From Paenisporosarcina sp. HGH0030 (GTDB taxonomy: Bacteria > Bacillota > Bacilli > Bacillales_A > Planococcaceae), in contig NZ_KE150422.1 of assembly GCF_000411295.1 (NCBI RefSeq), positions 311,126 to 375,125 on the forward strand: a stretch of DNA of 64,000 bases, given 5' to 3'. The notes beneath the pieces were generated by a model. The model made no database searches and was not told the origin of the DNA. It saw nothing but the letters and a program-made list of their open reading frames with translations. The position numbers and the translations under genes were made by a program. Positions 1 through 7,590 of the stretch are shown here, piece by piece (position 1 is the stretch's first letter; each line of letters begins with the position of its first letter).

Positions 1-133
1 CATGTATTTCAACTATCTTTATTTCATGAAAAACGTCGATGGGAACATTTTGTTTCAAATTTTTATTGTAGATATGAAAAGCATGTTCTCTCAGCTTAAT
101 GAGCGTGTCGTCTATATCAAAGCCAAACTTCAT
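1..133 (-). CDS. HAD-type 5'-nucleotidase, N-terminal part (runs off the window)
   Basis: This gene reads leftwards off the window edge; only the first 44 codons are present. The ATG at 133 follows a good GAGGG ribosome site, 24 bases after the end of ribD. The start of the protein has the HAD motif I form FDIDDT (residues 5-10), and the following REHAFHIYN and DVFHEIK..EIH pattern resembles the NT5C/YqfW-like nucleotidase family. From the family one expects a cytoplasmic phosphatase acting on nucleotides or similar small phosphates. Its place directly behind ribA and ribD makes it a candidate for the HAD phosphatase step of riboflavin synthesis, but that is inference and the rest of the protein cannot be seen. 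Confidence 0.7.
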   Translation of the reverse strand, partial: MKFGFDIDDTLIKLREHAFHIYNKNLKQNVPIDVFHEIKIVEIH

Positions 134-157
134 AATGGAATCCCTCAATTTTTTCTT

Positions 158-1252
158 TCATTTTTTATATACTGGATAACCGGTAAATTTAAAATCTTTC
201 CCGATTTTTATCATCTCAGTATCAAATAATTCAACAGCATCGCCCATTTTGTCAATTCCTGTACCTTCCATGAAAGTAGGGGCTTGATGTCCTCCGATTA
301 ATTTCGGTGCAATATAAATAATGGCTTTATCAATCAATTTATTTTCTAAAAAAGCAGCGTTGATGGTTCCTCCACCTTCAATCAATATAGATGAAATTCC
401 TTTTTCACCTAAGACTTTCATCACTTCAACAGGGTTTACATGTTTTGAACCAGACGTGGAAAAAACAGATATCCCCAAATTCTCCAAGGCTTTTTTCTTG
501 TCCCTATCATAGTTAACACTGGTAAAAATCCAGGTATCAGCTAATTTATCTGTAACAACCTTACTCTCTAGTGGAACTTTTAAGGTAGAATCCAATATAA
601 TGCGAATCGGGTTTCGACCATTTGGAATTCTTGTTGTTAATTCTGGGTTGTCCGCAATAACAGTATTTACGCCCACTAATATCGCCATGTTTTCATTTCG
701 TATTTTATGGACATCGTTTCTTGCTTCTTCAGATGTAATCCATTTGCTATCAGATGAATGTGTAGCAATTTTACCATCTAAAGTAATACCCGCTTTTAAA
801 GTTACGAATGGTTGATTCTCGACGATGAACTTATTGAATACTTCATTCATTTTTCTTGATGCATCTTCTTGAATGCCAACAATGACTTCAATTCCTGCAT
901 CTTCAAGAATTTTGACACCTCGTCCGGAGACCATTGGGTTTGGATCGAGCGTTGCAATAACCACTTTCTTCAAGCCGGCTTCTACAATCGCCACCGCACA
1001 AGGACCCGTACGCCCGTGATGGGAGCAAGGTTCGAGTGTGACGTAAATGGTTCCACCCCTCGCTTTGTCTCCAGCCATGCGCAGCGCATGAATTTCTGCA
1101 TGTGGTTCCCCAGTTTTCAAATGAGCTCCGACTCCAACAATTCGGTTGTCATTCACAATGACTGAGCCCACCAGAGGATTCGGATCTGTTTGCCCCTTCA
1201 TCGCCCTTGCATTATTAATGGCCAAATCCATATAAAATTCATGATTAGTCAT
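158..1252 (-). CDS. ribD: Bifunctional riboflavin deaminase/reductase RibD
   Basis: RibD deaminates the 2,5-diamino-pyrimidinone product of GTP cyclohydrolase II and then reduces the ribosyl side chain with NADPH. The 364-residue protein has the usual two domains: an N-terminal zinc deaminase (HAE at 51-53, EPC with Cys76, and Cys85 in HHGRTGPC) and a C-terminal RibD reductase domain (about 146-364, with GRNPIRIILD and SILIEGGG). Length is normal. The ATG at 1252 is chosen over one six codons upstream because an AAGGGA site lies nine bases before it. It overlaps the end of ribA by 8 bases, so translation is probably coupled. The remaining riboflavin genes (ribE, ribH, DHBP synthase) are not next to it. 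Confidence 0.92.
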   Translation of the reverse strand: MTNHEFYMDLAINNARAMKGQTDPNPLVGSVIVNDNRIVGVGAHLKTGEPHAEIHALRMAGDKARGGTIYVTLEPCSHHGRTGPCAVAIVEAGLKKVVIATLDPNPMVSGRGVKILEDAGIEVIVGIQEDASRKMNEVFNKFIVENQPFVTLKAGITLDGKIATHSSDSKWITSEEARNDVHKIRNENMAILVGVNTVIADNPELTTRIPNGRNPIRIILDSTLKVPLESKVVTDKLADTWIFTSVNYDRDKKKALENLGISVFSTSGSKHVNPVEVMKVLGEKGISSILIEGGGTINAAFLENKLIDKAIIYIAPKLIGGHQAPTFMEGTGIDKMGDAVELFDTEMIKIGKDFKFTGYPVYKK

Positions 1253-2009
1253 TCGGACAAGTCCCTTCATCCTCGATTTCTAAATGTCCCGAGCGTTTAA
1301 TTTTCGTCTGCAAGTAAGCTTCATTATATTCGGATACATCTCCCCATAAAGGTGTGCGACCTGAAATTGGCATACCGGCATCAATCAATGCCGCGAGTTT
1401 TTTCGGATTATTTGTCAACAAAGTAACAGGTTTTGTACGCAATGCTTTGAGTACATGGATGGCATCATCATAATTGCGGGAATCATCCACAAAACCGAGG
1501 CTTTCGTTAGCTTCCACTGTGTCGTAGCCATTTTCCTGAAGAATATAGGCCATGGCTTTGCTGAATAACCCAATTCCTCTACCTTCATGATTTGCTAAAT
1601 AAAACAACGCTCCTGAACCGTGATCGACAATCATTTGCATGGATTGTTTCAATTGAAATCCGCAATCACATCTTTTACTGCCAAAGATATCACCAGTGTG
1701 ACAGATGGAGTGCATTCTAATAAGTGCTTCTTCATCATTTTCAAAATCACCATACACCAAGACGCTTGACTGTTGATATTCTGCAAGATTGGCAGAAGAT
1801 AAATTATCTATAATCTGTTGAAAATCTTCGTTTTCATTGTTGCTATTCAACCAGCAGTACCATTGAAAAATGACTGTTTCTCCATATAAATTAACAGGTA
1901 GGCGAATGGGACCTACTAAATAAACCGCACCATCATCTTTTTTTATTAACTTTATTTTATCTTTTAAAACCGAAAGAGCTTCTTTGGAAACCATTTGAAT
2001 ATCGCTCAT
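1245..2009 (-). CDS. ribA: GTP cyclohydrolase II, stand-alone RibA type
   Basis: The enzyme opens GTP to 2,5-diamino-6-ribosylamino-pyrimidinone phosphate, formate and pyrophosphate, the first step of riboflavin synthesis. The zinc-binding cysteines are visible (Cys103, Cys114, Cys116 in CHTGD...RCDCG), as are the HEGRGIG loop (141-147) and the catalytic tyrosine position (Tyr155, within KAMAYILQ). At 254 residues it is longer than E. coli RibA (196) because of an N-terminal extension of about 80 residues, and it has no DHBP synthase domain, unlike the RibAB fusion usual in Bacillus. The usual QEGR is HEGR here. It is the first gene of a ribA-ribD-HAD set behind its own strong promoter and operator. 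Confidence 0.88.
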   Translation of the reverse strand: MSDIQMVSKEALSVLKDKIKLIKKDDGAVYLVGPIRLPVNLYGETVIFQWYCWLNSNNENEDFQQIIDNLSSANLAEYQQSSVLVYGDFENDEEALIRMHSICHTGDIFGSKRCDCGFQLKQSMQMIVDHGSGALFYLANHEGRGIGLFSKAMAYILQENGYDTVEANESLGFVDDSRNYDDAIHVLKALRTKPVTLLTNNPKKLAALIDAGMPISGRTPLWGDVSEYNEAYLQTKIKRSGHLEIEDEGTCPND

Positions 2010-2048
2010 TTTACTATCCCCTTTTTGTATCGTGTTTTCTCCATTAAG

Positions 2049-2093
2049 TTACTTTATGTAAGTAATTATATTTTTGTAACTTGAATTTGTCAA
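2049..2093 (-). promoter_or_regulatory. Consensus sigma-A promoter with HxlR/YodB-like operator for ribA-ribD
   Basis: Reading the minus strand, TTGACA (2093-2088) and TATAAT (2070-2065) are separated by exactly 17 bases, a perfect consensus promoter. Immediately after the -10 lies an inverted repeat with arms TTACTT and AAGTAA around five bases (2049-2065). It contains TACT-N7-AGTA, the pattern I remember for YodB/CatR-type (HxlR, DUF24) thiol- and quinone-sensing repressors. A strong promoter with an operator over the transcription start implies tight repression. The promoter and the palindrome are seen; the identity of the repressor is inferred. Confidence 0.7.
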
Positions 2094-2211
2094 GTAAGCA
2101 AACTATCTATATCAGAAATAGTTGAGAGAATATTAATGACTATCCAGTAAAGACTCAACTCACATACAAGAAATATCGATTAAAAGGTTCTATTCTTTCA
2201 CGTTTTAATTC

Positions 2212-2248
2212 CACAAAAAAAGTTGATCCCTTTCTGAACCAACTTGGT
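2212..2248 (-). terminator. Rho-independent terminator after the zinc-ribbon gene
   Basis: On the minus strand AAGTTG pairs with CAACTT across a short loop and is followed by a run of T. It ends the transcript that carries the 2274-2540 gene. Confidence 0.65.
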
Positions 2249-2273
2249 TTAATGGCAACCCTACTCTTTATTG

Positions 2274-2540
2274 TTAACTAGGATTATTCCAACGGGCTAA
2301 TTTATGAATATTACGAGTGAACAGTCCAGTTAACATTTTCGGAATTCCGAATTCAATCAACTTTCCTTTCACCTTCTCTCTCATTTTGTCTACGGTCATC
2401 TCAGGAGATGTAAACGTGCCATTTTGATAACAATGGCTACAATACATGACACTTTTATTTCCATTCTTTTCTGTACCGCCACCTTCAGCATCCTTTGAAA
2501 GTGGCATTCCACAACTTTGACAATTTTTATATGGCTTCAT
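2274..2540 (-). CDS. Small zinc-ribbon protein
   Basis: This 88-residue protein has two Cys-x2-Cys pairs, Cys7/Cys10 and Cys34/Cys37, separated by a glycine-rich stretch. This is the layout of the zinc-ribbon family found in many short bacterial proteins (zf-ribbon_2 type). The C-terminal half is a basic helical segment without a recognised motif. A clear AGGTG ribosome site precedes the ATG. It is the last gene of the run that starts with the ribosome protection GTPase and is followed by a terminator. Function is unknown; nucleic acid or protein binding is only a guess. Confidence 0.72.
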   Translation of the reverse strand: MKPYKNCQSCGMPLSKDAEGGGTEKNGNKSVMYCSHCYQNGTFTSPEMTVDKMREKVKGKLIEFGIPKMLTGLFTRNIHKLARWNNPS

Positions 2541-2574
2541 CTAAATATCACCTCATCTACTTGAATTATTAAAC

Positions 2575-2859
2575 CTACATCCATTCTTTATCAGTCACAT
2601 CAAAATTCTTTTCTGCCCAAGTGATTGCCTCCTCAAGTGATTCAAGATGATGATCGTCCTGAACTGTCCATTCGCTATCACACATGAATAAATAATACCC
2701 TCGTTCTTCTTCGTACTTTGCAATGGCTAAAGCAGTTATCGGTACTTCAATCGTAGTGCCATCTTTTTCTTCAAAATACATAGTGCTTAATTTTAGTGTT
2801 CCGTCATTTTTCGTTTGTTTGATTACTTTTGCTCCATCCAGTTCATTCACCTTCGTCAT
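2575..2859 (-). CDS. Hypothetical 94-residue protein
   Basis: I do not recognise this protein. It is soluble, acidic toward the C-terminus, has no signal peptide or membrane segment, and carries two tryptophans in a WTVQDDHHLESLEEAITWAEK region that reads as a strand followed by a helix. The ATG has a GAGGATG ribosome site. It sits 27 bases after the methyltransferase and 34 bases before the zinc-ribbon gene in the same direction, so the four genes from 5507 to 2274 are probably one transcript. Confidence 0.6.
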   Translation of the reverse strand: MTKVNELDGAKVIKQTKNDGTLKLSTMYFEEKDGTTIEVPITALAIAKYEEERGYYLFMCDSEWTVQDDHHLESLEEAITWAEKNFDVTDKEWM

Positions 2860-2886
2860 AAATTCATCCTCATTTCATTTTTAAGT

Positions 2887-3534
2887 TTAGTTTGTATTAG
2901 GCTCTTCACGTTCTATTTTTAGTTTCATTAAAGGTAGATGAAAAATCATGAATCGTTCATTTTCATTTTGTTCATACAGCTCTGGTACTTTGATTTCTCG
3001 CAGAAATTCGAAGGTTGTCCTTGTTTCGAGAAACAAAAGATACGCTGAGGTTGGATAGTAAAGAATTAAGTCAATAGATCTTTTATGCTCATCCACCGAA
3101 TCGAGAATATGTTCAACAAATTTCATAAAAATTTGTTCGGAAAATGGATTGAAGAAATAGAATACATCATCTCTAGTATCAATTTTGTAGTCCTCAGCAA
3201 GACATCGTTCGAAGGTAATTAGTCCCTTCGATTTCTTCCCAGTCTTATCGTAGCTCTGCAAATTTTCTAGTGCATCTTGATAAAGTTTGCCACTCATTTC
3301 AATACCTATTGTCGGTACTTGAAAATGATTATGAATGTAAAAAGAAAGCCGACCTTTGCCACATCCAACATCCACTATTCGATTGTCCTTTGTTATTTCA
3401 TAATGTTTGAACAGTTCATCTAAAGCAATATAGGGTGTTGCTTCATATCGATTATAATGCACGGACTGATTCAGCACTTCGAGCGTTCCTGCCGTTTTAA
3501 TACGAAGCATTCTATCCATTTCCTTCTCACTCAT
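2887..3534 (-). CDS. SAM-dependent methyltransferase
   Basis: The Rossmann-type SAM-binding motif VDVGCGKGR is at about residues 54-62, followed by an acidic residue in GIEMS and by FYFFNPFSE in the position of motif IV. The substrate cannot be told. The start at 3534 is chosen because AGAGGG lies six bases upstream; longer readings would run into the preceding GTPase gene. The protein is 215 residues, normal for a class I methyltransferase. It follows the ribosome protection protein by 20 bases, so a role in ribosome or RNA modification is possible but unproven. Confidence 0.75.
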   Translation of the reverse strand: MSEKEMDRMLRIKTAGTLEVLNQSVHYNRYEATPYIALDELFKHYEITKDNRIVDVGCGKGRLSFYIHNHFQVPTIGIEMSGKLYQDALENLQSYDKTGKKSKGLITFERCLAEDYKIDTRDDVFYFFNPFSEQIFMKFVEHILDSVDEHKRSIDLILYYPTSAYLLFLETRTTFEFLREIKVPELYEQNENERFMIFHLPLMKLKIEREEPNTN

Positions 3535-3554
3535 GAAAAACCCTCTATTCTGCA

Positions 3555-5507
3555 TTATAAACAATGCATTAGTTCTTCTGCCCGCTCCCACGGTACAGTG
3601 TAGCCTTTACCTTTCGCGCAGAAAATTGATGATGAACTATATTCAGGGTCTGCATCTTTATTGTAAGCAATTCTCTGAATGACTTCATCTTCATTATGAC
3701 ATTGCTCATATCCACCGAACATCAAATTTAATACACCTTTTCCTTGTGTAAACGAAGCAAGCTCCGCTGCATAGTTCATAAAGGTGGCCACTGGGACTTT
3801 TCCGGTCAATATCACTTTATGGCCTTCCGTTTTAGGTGAATCAAAACTTCCATGCGCCATTTGAATATCGGAAAGTACTTTTCCCATCTGATCAACGTCT
3901 ACTTTTATCCTAAAGTCATAAAAGGGCTCCAGCAGAAGATTTGATGCTTTTTCCACCCCCTGTCTCAATGCCCTGTATGTGGCTTCCCGGAAATCACCGC
4001 CAGACGTATGCATATTGTCGGCTCGTCCTGTTAGTAATGTGACCTTAATATCTGTCAATGGTGAACCGGTTAACAATCCGTTATGCGCCTTCTCCAATAA
4101 ATGATGCTTGACCAAGTTTTGATTGCCCACCGACAAGTGATTCGCATGACAGACATTATCAAATGTGATACCACTGTTTCTCCTAGCAGGTTCCATTTTC
4201 AAATGAACTTCGGCATAATGTTTCAATGGCTCAAAATGCCCGTACCCTATGGTAGTAGAGTTAATGGTTTCTTTATAAAGGATTTGCGGTTCTTCAAATT
4301 CAACTTCAAAATGAAATCTTTCTGCAACCAGCTGTTTCAAAATTTCCAATTGAATTGCACCCATCACATGGATATGAATTTCCTGGAGACGTTCCTCCCA
4401 CATCACATTCAACGATGGATCTTCCACATCCAGTAATTGAAAACACTTCAATGCATCTTTTATATGAACAGATGGAACAATAACAACTTTGGATTTCAAT
4501 GTCGGTACCATTTCATAATCAGCTTTCCCGTATAAAGTTCCTAAGCCATCGCCTGTAACTGCATTTGTCAGTCCTGAAACTGCAAAAAGTTCACCGGCCT
4601 TCACATGTTCTACCGTTTTGAATTTATTCCCATTGTAGACCCGTATTTGTGTGATTTTTTCCGTTAATGCTTGCTCTATCGGACTATACGTTATTTCATC
4701 TCTAACGCTCAAAGTACCGCTTAATGATTTAATAAAAGTGATTCTTGTCCCTTTTTCATCATGCCTAACTTTATAAACTCTTCCAGAGAATGCTTCATCA
4801 CTTGTATATTGCGTCTCGGTCAATTGATGAAATTTATCCAGGAATTCGACTATACCAATATCCTGCAGCGCTGACCCACTGGCACACGGAAAAACTTTGT
4901 TATCCTTAATCAAGTCTTTCATTGTGTTGATCCATAAATCCTTCTCGTAACCATCTTCCATATAGTGTTCAAGAAGATTTTCATTGCGTTCAGCGATAGA
5001 TTCTATTAGACTTTCCGTCATTTCACCTTCGTGAAAAGATTGAGTAATATCAATGACGTCCGCTGAAAAGTCTTCCTGTATTTCTTTTACTACGTTTTTC
5101 ACATCCGCTCCAGTACGATCGGTCTTATTAATAAAGAAAAAGGTAGGAACGTGATGCTTTCTTAGTAGTTGCCAGATGGTTGCTGTATGTCCTTCGATTC
5201 CTTCAACAGCACTTAATATAACAATAGCGTAATCCATTACTTGAACGGAACGCTCCATTTCCGGAGAGAAATCAACGTGTCCTGGGTTATCAATTAAATA
5301 ATACGTTGAATCTTTATATGTAAAAGTTGCTTGATCTGCAAATACTGTAATTCCTCTTTGTCTTTCTATTTCATGGCTATCGAGGAAAGCATCTTTATGA
5401 TCAACACGTCCTCTGTGCTTAATACTTTTCGTATGGTAAAGAATTTGCTCGGAAAATGTTGTTTTCCCTGCATCAACATGGGCAAACACACCTATTGTTT
5501 TATTCAT
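3555..5507 (-). CDS. Tet(M)-like ribosome protection GTPase (EF-G family)
   Basis: This 650-residue protein belongs to the EF-G-like ribosomal protection family that removes tetracycline from ribosomes. The GTPase motifs are intact: AHVDAGKTT (9-17), RGIT (51-54), DNPGH (73-77) and NKTD (127-130), followed by domains II to V ending in an EF-G-like region. Length matches Tet(M)/Otr(A) proteins (about 640-660). The start at 5507 (ATG) is preferred to a GTG nine bases upstream because GAGGTG is then correctly spaced. It has host-like codon use and no mobile element beside it, so it looks like a resident chromosomal homologue. Whether it gives tetracycline resistance or acts in ordinary ribosome rescue is not known. 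Confidence 0.85.
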   Translation of the reverse strand: MNKTIGVFAHVDAGKTTFSEQILYHTKSIKHRGRVDHKDAFLDSHEIERQRGITVFADQATFTYKDSTYYLIDNPGHVDFSPEMERSVQVMDYAIVILSAVEGIEGHTATIWQLLRKHHVPTFFFINKTDRTGADVKNVVKEIQEDFSADVIDITQSFHEGEMTESLIESIAERNENLLEHYMEDGYEKDLWINTMKDLIKDNKVFPCASGSALQDIGIVEFLDKFHQLTETQYTSDEAFSGRVYKVRHDEKGTRITFIKSLSGTLSVRDEITYSPIEQALTEKITQIRVYNGNKFKTVEHVKAGELFAVSGLTNAVTGDGLGTLYGKADYEMVPTLKSKVVIVPSVHIKDALKCFQLLDVEDPSLNVMWEERLQEIHIHVMGAIQLEILKQLVAERFHFEVEFEEPQILYKETINSTTIGYGHFEPLKHYAEVHLKMEPARRNSGITFDNVCHANHLSVGNQNLVKHHLLEKAHNGLLTGSPLTDIKVTLLTGRADNMHTSGGDFREATYRALRQGVEKASNLLLEPFYDFRIKVDVDQMGKVLSDIQMAHGSFDSPKTEGHKVILTGKVPVATFMNYAAELASFTQGKGVLNLMFGGYEQCHNEDEVIQRIAYNKDADPEYSSSSIFCAKGKGYTVPWERAEELMHCL

Positions 5508-5549
5508 CACGTCCACCTCACTTATGTCAATTCTATCTTACAATTTACA

Positions 5550-5585
5550 AAAGATAAAAGCAGATACCTAAAAGGCACCTGCTTC
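5550..5585 (-). terminator. Terminator after the spore protein gene
   Basis: On the minus strand AAGCAGGTGCC pairs with GGTATCTGCTT and is followed by TTTT. It lies just behind the gamma-type SASP gene and just before the promoter region of the ribosome protection gene. Confidence 0.65.
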
Positions 5586-5597
5586 ACATAATGAACT

Positions 5598-5789
5598 TTA
5601 CTTTTTCTTTTGTTGTTCTGGAAAGACTTGCTCACTGCCGAATTCAGTTTGTTCATTGCCAACCGTTTTTGCAATCAACTGCTTTACTTGATTGTAAGTA
5701 AGTCCTGAATTTGCATTATTTCTTTTGACCTCTTCAATATCTGTTCCGGTTTGAGTATATGCACCCGGCTTATTCTGATTATTCGTCAT
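5598..5789 (-). CDS. Gamma-type small acid-soluble spore protein-like
   Basis: This 63-residue hydrophilic protein is rich in Asn, Gln, Lys and Thr. It contains GTDIEEVKRNNANSG, which matches the TDVxxVKxxNAxS repeat of gamma-type SASPs, and a later TEFGSEQ that recalls the germination-protease recognition segment. Such proteins are degraded at germination as an amino acid store. It carries one clear repeat, fewer than B. subtilis SspE. GGAGGTG at a good distance supports the ATG at 5789. It has its own terminator. Confidence 0.7.
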   Translation of the reverse strand: MTNNQNKPGAYTQTGTDIEEVKRNNANSGLTYNQVKQLIAKTVGNEQTEFGSEQVFPEQQKKK

Positions 5790-5854
5790 AAAAATGACAC
5801 CTCCGTTTCGATTACTTTTATGTTCTCTCAAAACGGAGTTTTTACTCAATAATT

Positions 5855-6244
5855 TTAAGTAAAGTAATTTTCAAGTGGTTTCCAATAATTTTCATGCCAT
5901 CCTGTCCCAAGATGTTCCCCTTGAGCTTCCGGGAAAGCCGTGTGTGTGAATACGAGTTGAGTTTCATTGCCAAGTTCCTTGAATTCAAACTTAGCAATAG
6001 AATAAACACCTGCTTCCCAATTACCGGCACGCCAAGCTTGGACAATTCTTTCATTAGGCACCAATTCAATATTTCGACCCGTAATCATTCCACCGAATAA
6101 AGAAAAAGAATCTCCTTCTTCAGAACCGATTTCAGTTGGTGCACCGCCAGTAACTTTAGCAAATTTCGTTGCATCGGTTAGCGCTTCATAGAGGTGATTT
6201 GGGCTAACGTTAAAACGTATTTCTTGATGTATTACAGTAGACAT
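5855..6244 (-). CDS. SRPBCC/AHSA1-family protein
   Basis: This is a single START-like (SRPBCC) domain of about 130 residues, with the family features of an FNVSPNHLYEALTD opening, GGMITGRNIELVPNERIVQAWR in the centre and a C-terminal HTAFPEAQGEHLGTGWHENYWKPL helix. Family members bind hydrophobic ligands or act as Hsp90 ATPase activator relatives; the ligand here is unknown. The ATG at 6244 begins the conserved domain; a start seven codons upstream is also possible. A fragment of a second gene of the same superfamily lies directly upstream. Confidence 0.75.
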   Translation of the reverse strand: MSTVIHQEIRFNVSPNHLYEALTDATKFAKVTGGAPTEIGSEEGDSFSLFGGMITGRNIELVPNERIVQAWRAGNWEAGVYSIAKFEFKELGNETQLVFTHTAFPEAQGEHLGTGWHENYWKPLENYFT

Positions 6245-6398
6245 AATGGATTTTCCCACTTTCATGTTTTTGTAAGGATGGACCTAGGATCGACATCAGC
6301 ATCTTTCCTTCTGCAAAAGATTGCAATCGAATCATATAATGTTTCCACCCTTCTAGGTGAGTCTGGATTTTTTCGGTAGGTAGATCATAGTGCGTCAA
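6210..6398 (-). pseudogene. C-terminal remnant of another AHSA1-family gene
   Basis: The reading frame gives LTHYDLP...THLEGWKHYMIRL, the typical C-terminal helix of AHSA1/SRPBCC proteins (LTH-x-LP...GW-x-HY-x-x-L). The whole N-terminal domain is missing, and a stop codon lies two codons before the TTG that opens the similarity. The residual frame runs into the start of the intact SRPBCC gene. This looks like the leftover of a duplicated or deleted neighbour rather than a working gene. Confidence 0.5.
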
Positions 6399-6448
6399 TA
6401 TTTACTGCGTCCCTTTTTCACTATGTACGCAAACAGACGAATCATTAA

Positions 6449-6481
6449 AAAAGATGGAGAACGTTTAGTCTCCATCTTTAT
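6449..6481 (-). terminator. Terminator after tlp
   Basis: On the minus strand AAGATGGAGA and TCTCCATCTT form a 10-bp stem followed by TTTT, just beyond the Tlp gene. Confidence 0.75.
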
Positions 6482-6500
6482 TTAGCAATGCTACACTCTT

Positions 6501-6716
6501 TTAAATGTAGCCATTGATACGTGATTTGCCCTCTTCGATTATTTCTTTTCTTAAACCATCAATGGCTTCTTTACGATGTTCGTTTTTTTCCTTGATTGCG
6601 GCAAGCTCTTTCCCTTCAGCATACGTCATTGCTTCTTCTGCTGCTTCCATATTGTCAATCGTTTTGTTAAGTCTTTCTTTGTTATCTGCTGAATCATTTG
6701 GCAGTGGTCTAGGCAT
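6501..6716 (-). CDS. tlp: Small acid-soluble spore protein Tlp
   Basis: The 71-residue product aligns by eye with B. subtilis Tlp: a Pro/Asn-rich start, SDN-like ADNKERL, then NTIENIEEA-like KTIDNMEAAEEAM, IKEKNEHRKEAI and a final NGY. Tlp is a thioredoxin-like minor spore protein made in the forespore. The ATG at 6716 is preceded by AAGGAGG at a good distance; an upstream in-frame start lacks such a site. It is monocistronic with its own terminator. Confidence 0.82.
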   Translation of the reverse strand: MPRPLPNDSADNKERLNKTIDNMEAAEEAMTYAEGKELAAIKEKNEHRKEAIDGLRKEIIEEGKSRINGYI

Positions 6717-6878
6717 CACAAATCCTCCTTCAATTTGAATATTAGTCAAGAATTAGCGTTCCCACATTCCTGAATACTATCCATTGAATTCGTTTTTAGT
6801 AATTCGTATTTAAATGCACTGCTTTTACATCTACCTTCTTTATAAACTGCGTGAGGAAATCACAACAGTTTTAGTTTT

Positions 6879-6917
6879 CAAAAAAGTCCAGCTCAACTTG
6901 TTGAGCCGGACTTTTTT
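6879..6917 (-). terminator. Terminator of the glnQHMP operon
   Basis: On the minus strand AGTCCGGCTCAAC pairs with GTTGAGCTGGACT and is followed by TTTTTT. The hairpin begins within the glnP stop codon. Confidence 0.85.
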
Positions 6918-7578
6918 AAGCCTGCTTTAATTCCAGTCTTCGTGCAACTAAGGATAAAGCAAAGTTAACGATAAAGTACATCAATGCAATAGTGACGAAA
7001 ATAGGTATGACACCCGATTCGTTCTGTGCGTATAAGATTTGAGCGTTATGCAATAGTTCTGGCAACGCGATGACGACAGCCAAAGATGTGTCTTTCAGAA
7101 GGGAAATAAATTGACTGACAATCGGTGGAACCATTCTTCTCAAAGCTTGGGGCATAATAATATATCGTAATGTCTGTATGTAGTTCAAGCCAGATGAACG
7201 TCCAGCTTCTATCTGTCCTTTTTCAATGGAATTCAGCCCACTTCGGATGATTTCCGAAAGCATCGCGGATTCAAAAATCGTCAATGCCACGATGGCAGCT
7301 GTCATTATTTCCATATCAATCCCGATTTCGGGCAACGCAAAATAGGTAAAGAAAATGATTAACAGTAAAGGGAGGTTACGGATTGTCTCAACAATCAATG
7401 CAACTACATGTGAAACAACAGGAATCTTCGCGTACCTGATTGTCCCCATCAGACCACCAATTATAAAGCTAAGCACAATTGAAATGGCAGCTACCTTAAT
7501 TGTGACCCAAAATCCTTCGAGTAAAAATTTTATATTGGCCGGTGTTAATACATCAGTGAACGGTGCCAGGAAATCCAT
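6916..7578 (-). CDS. glnP: Glutamine/polar amino acid ABC transporter permease GlnP
   Basis: This is a 220-residue integral membrane permease of the His/Glu/Gln/Arg family. It has about five hydrophobic segments and the cytoplasmic coupling loop EAGRSSGLNYIQTLRYIIMP (EAA-type) in the middle. It would form the channel with GlnM, energised by GlnQ and fed by GlnH. It is the last gene of the operon, 12 bases after glnM, with an AAGGAGGTG ribosome site. Assignment to glutamine rather than another polar amino acid rests on the B. subtilis-like gene order. Confidence 0.85.
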   Translation of the reverse strand: MDFLAPFTDVLTPANIKFLLEGFWVTIKVAAISIVLSFIIGGLMGTIRYAKIPVVSHVVALIVETIRNLPLLLIIFFTYFALPEIGIDMEIMTAAIVALTIFESAMLSEIIRSGLNSIEKGQIEAGRSSGLNYIQTLRYIIMPQALRRMVPPIVSQFISLLKDTSLAVVIALPELLHNAQILYAQNESGVIPIFVTIALMYFIVNFALSLVARRLELKQA

Positions 7579-7590
7579 CTATGCACCTCC

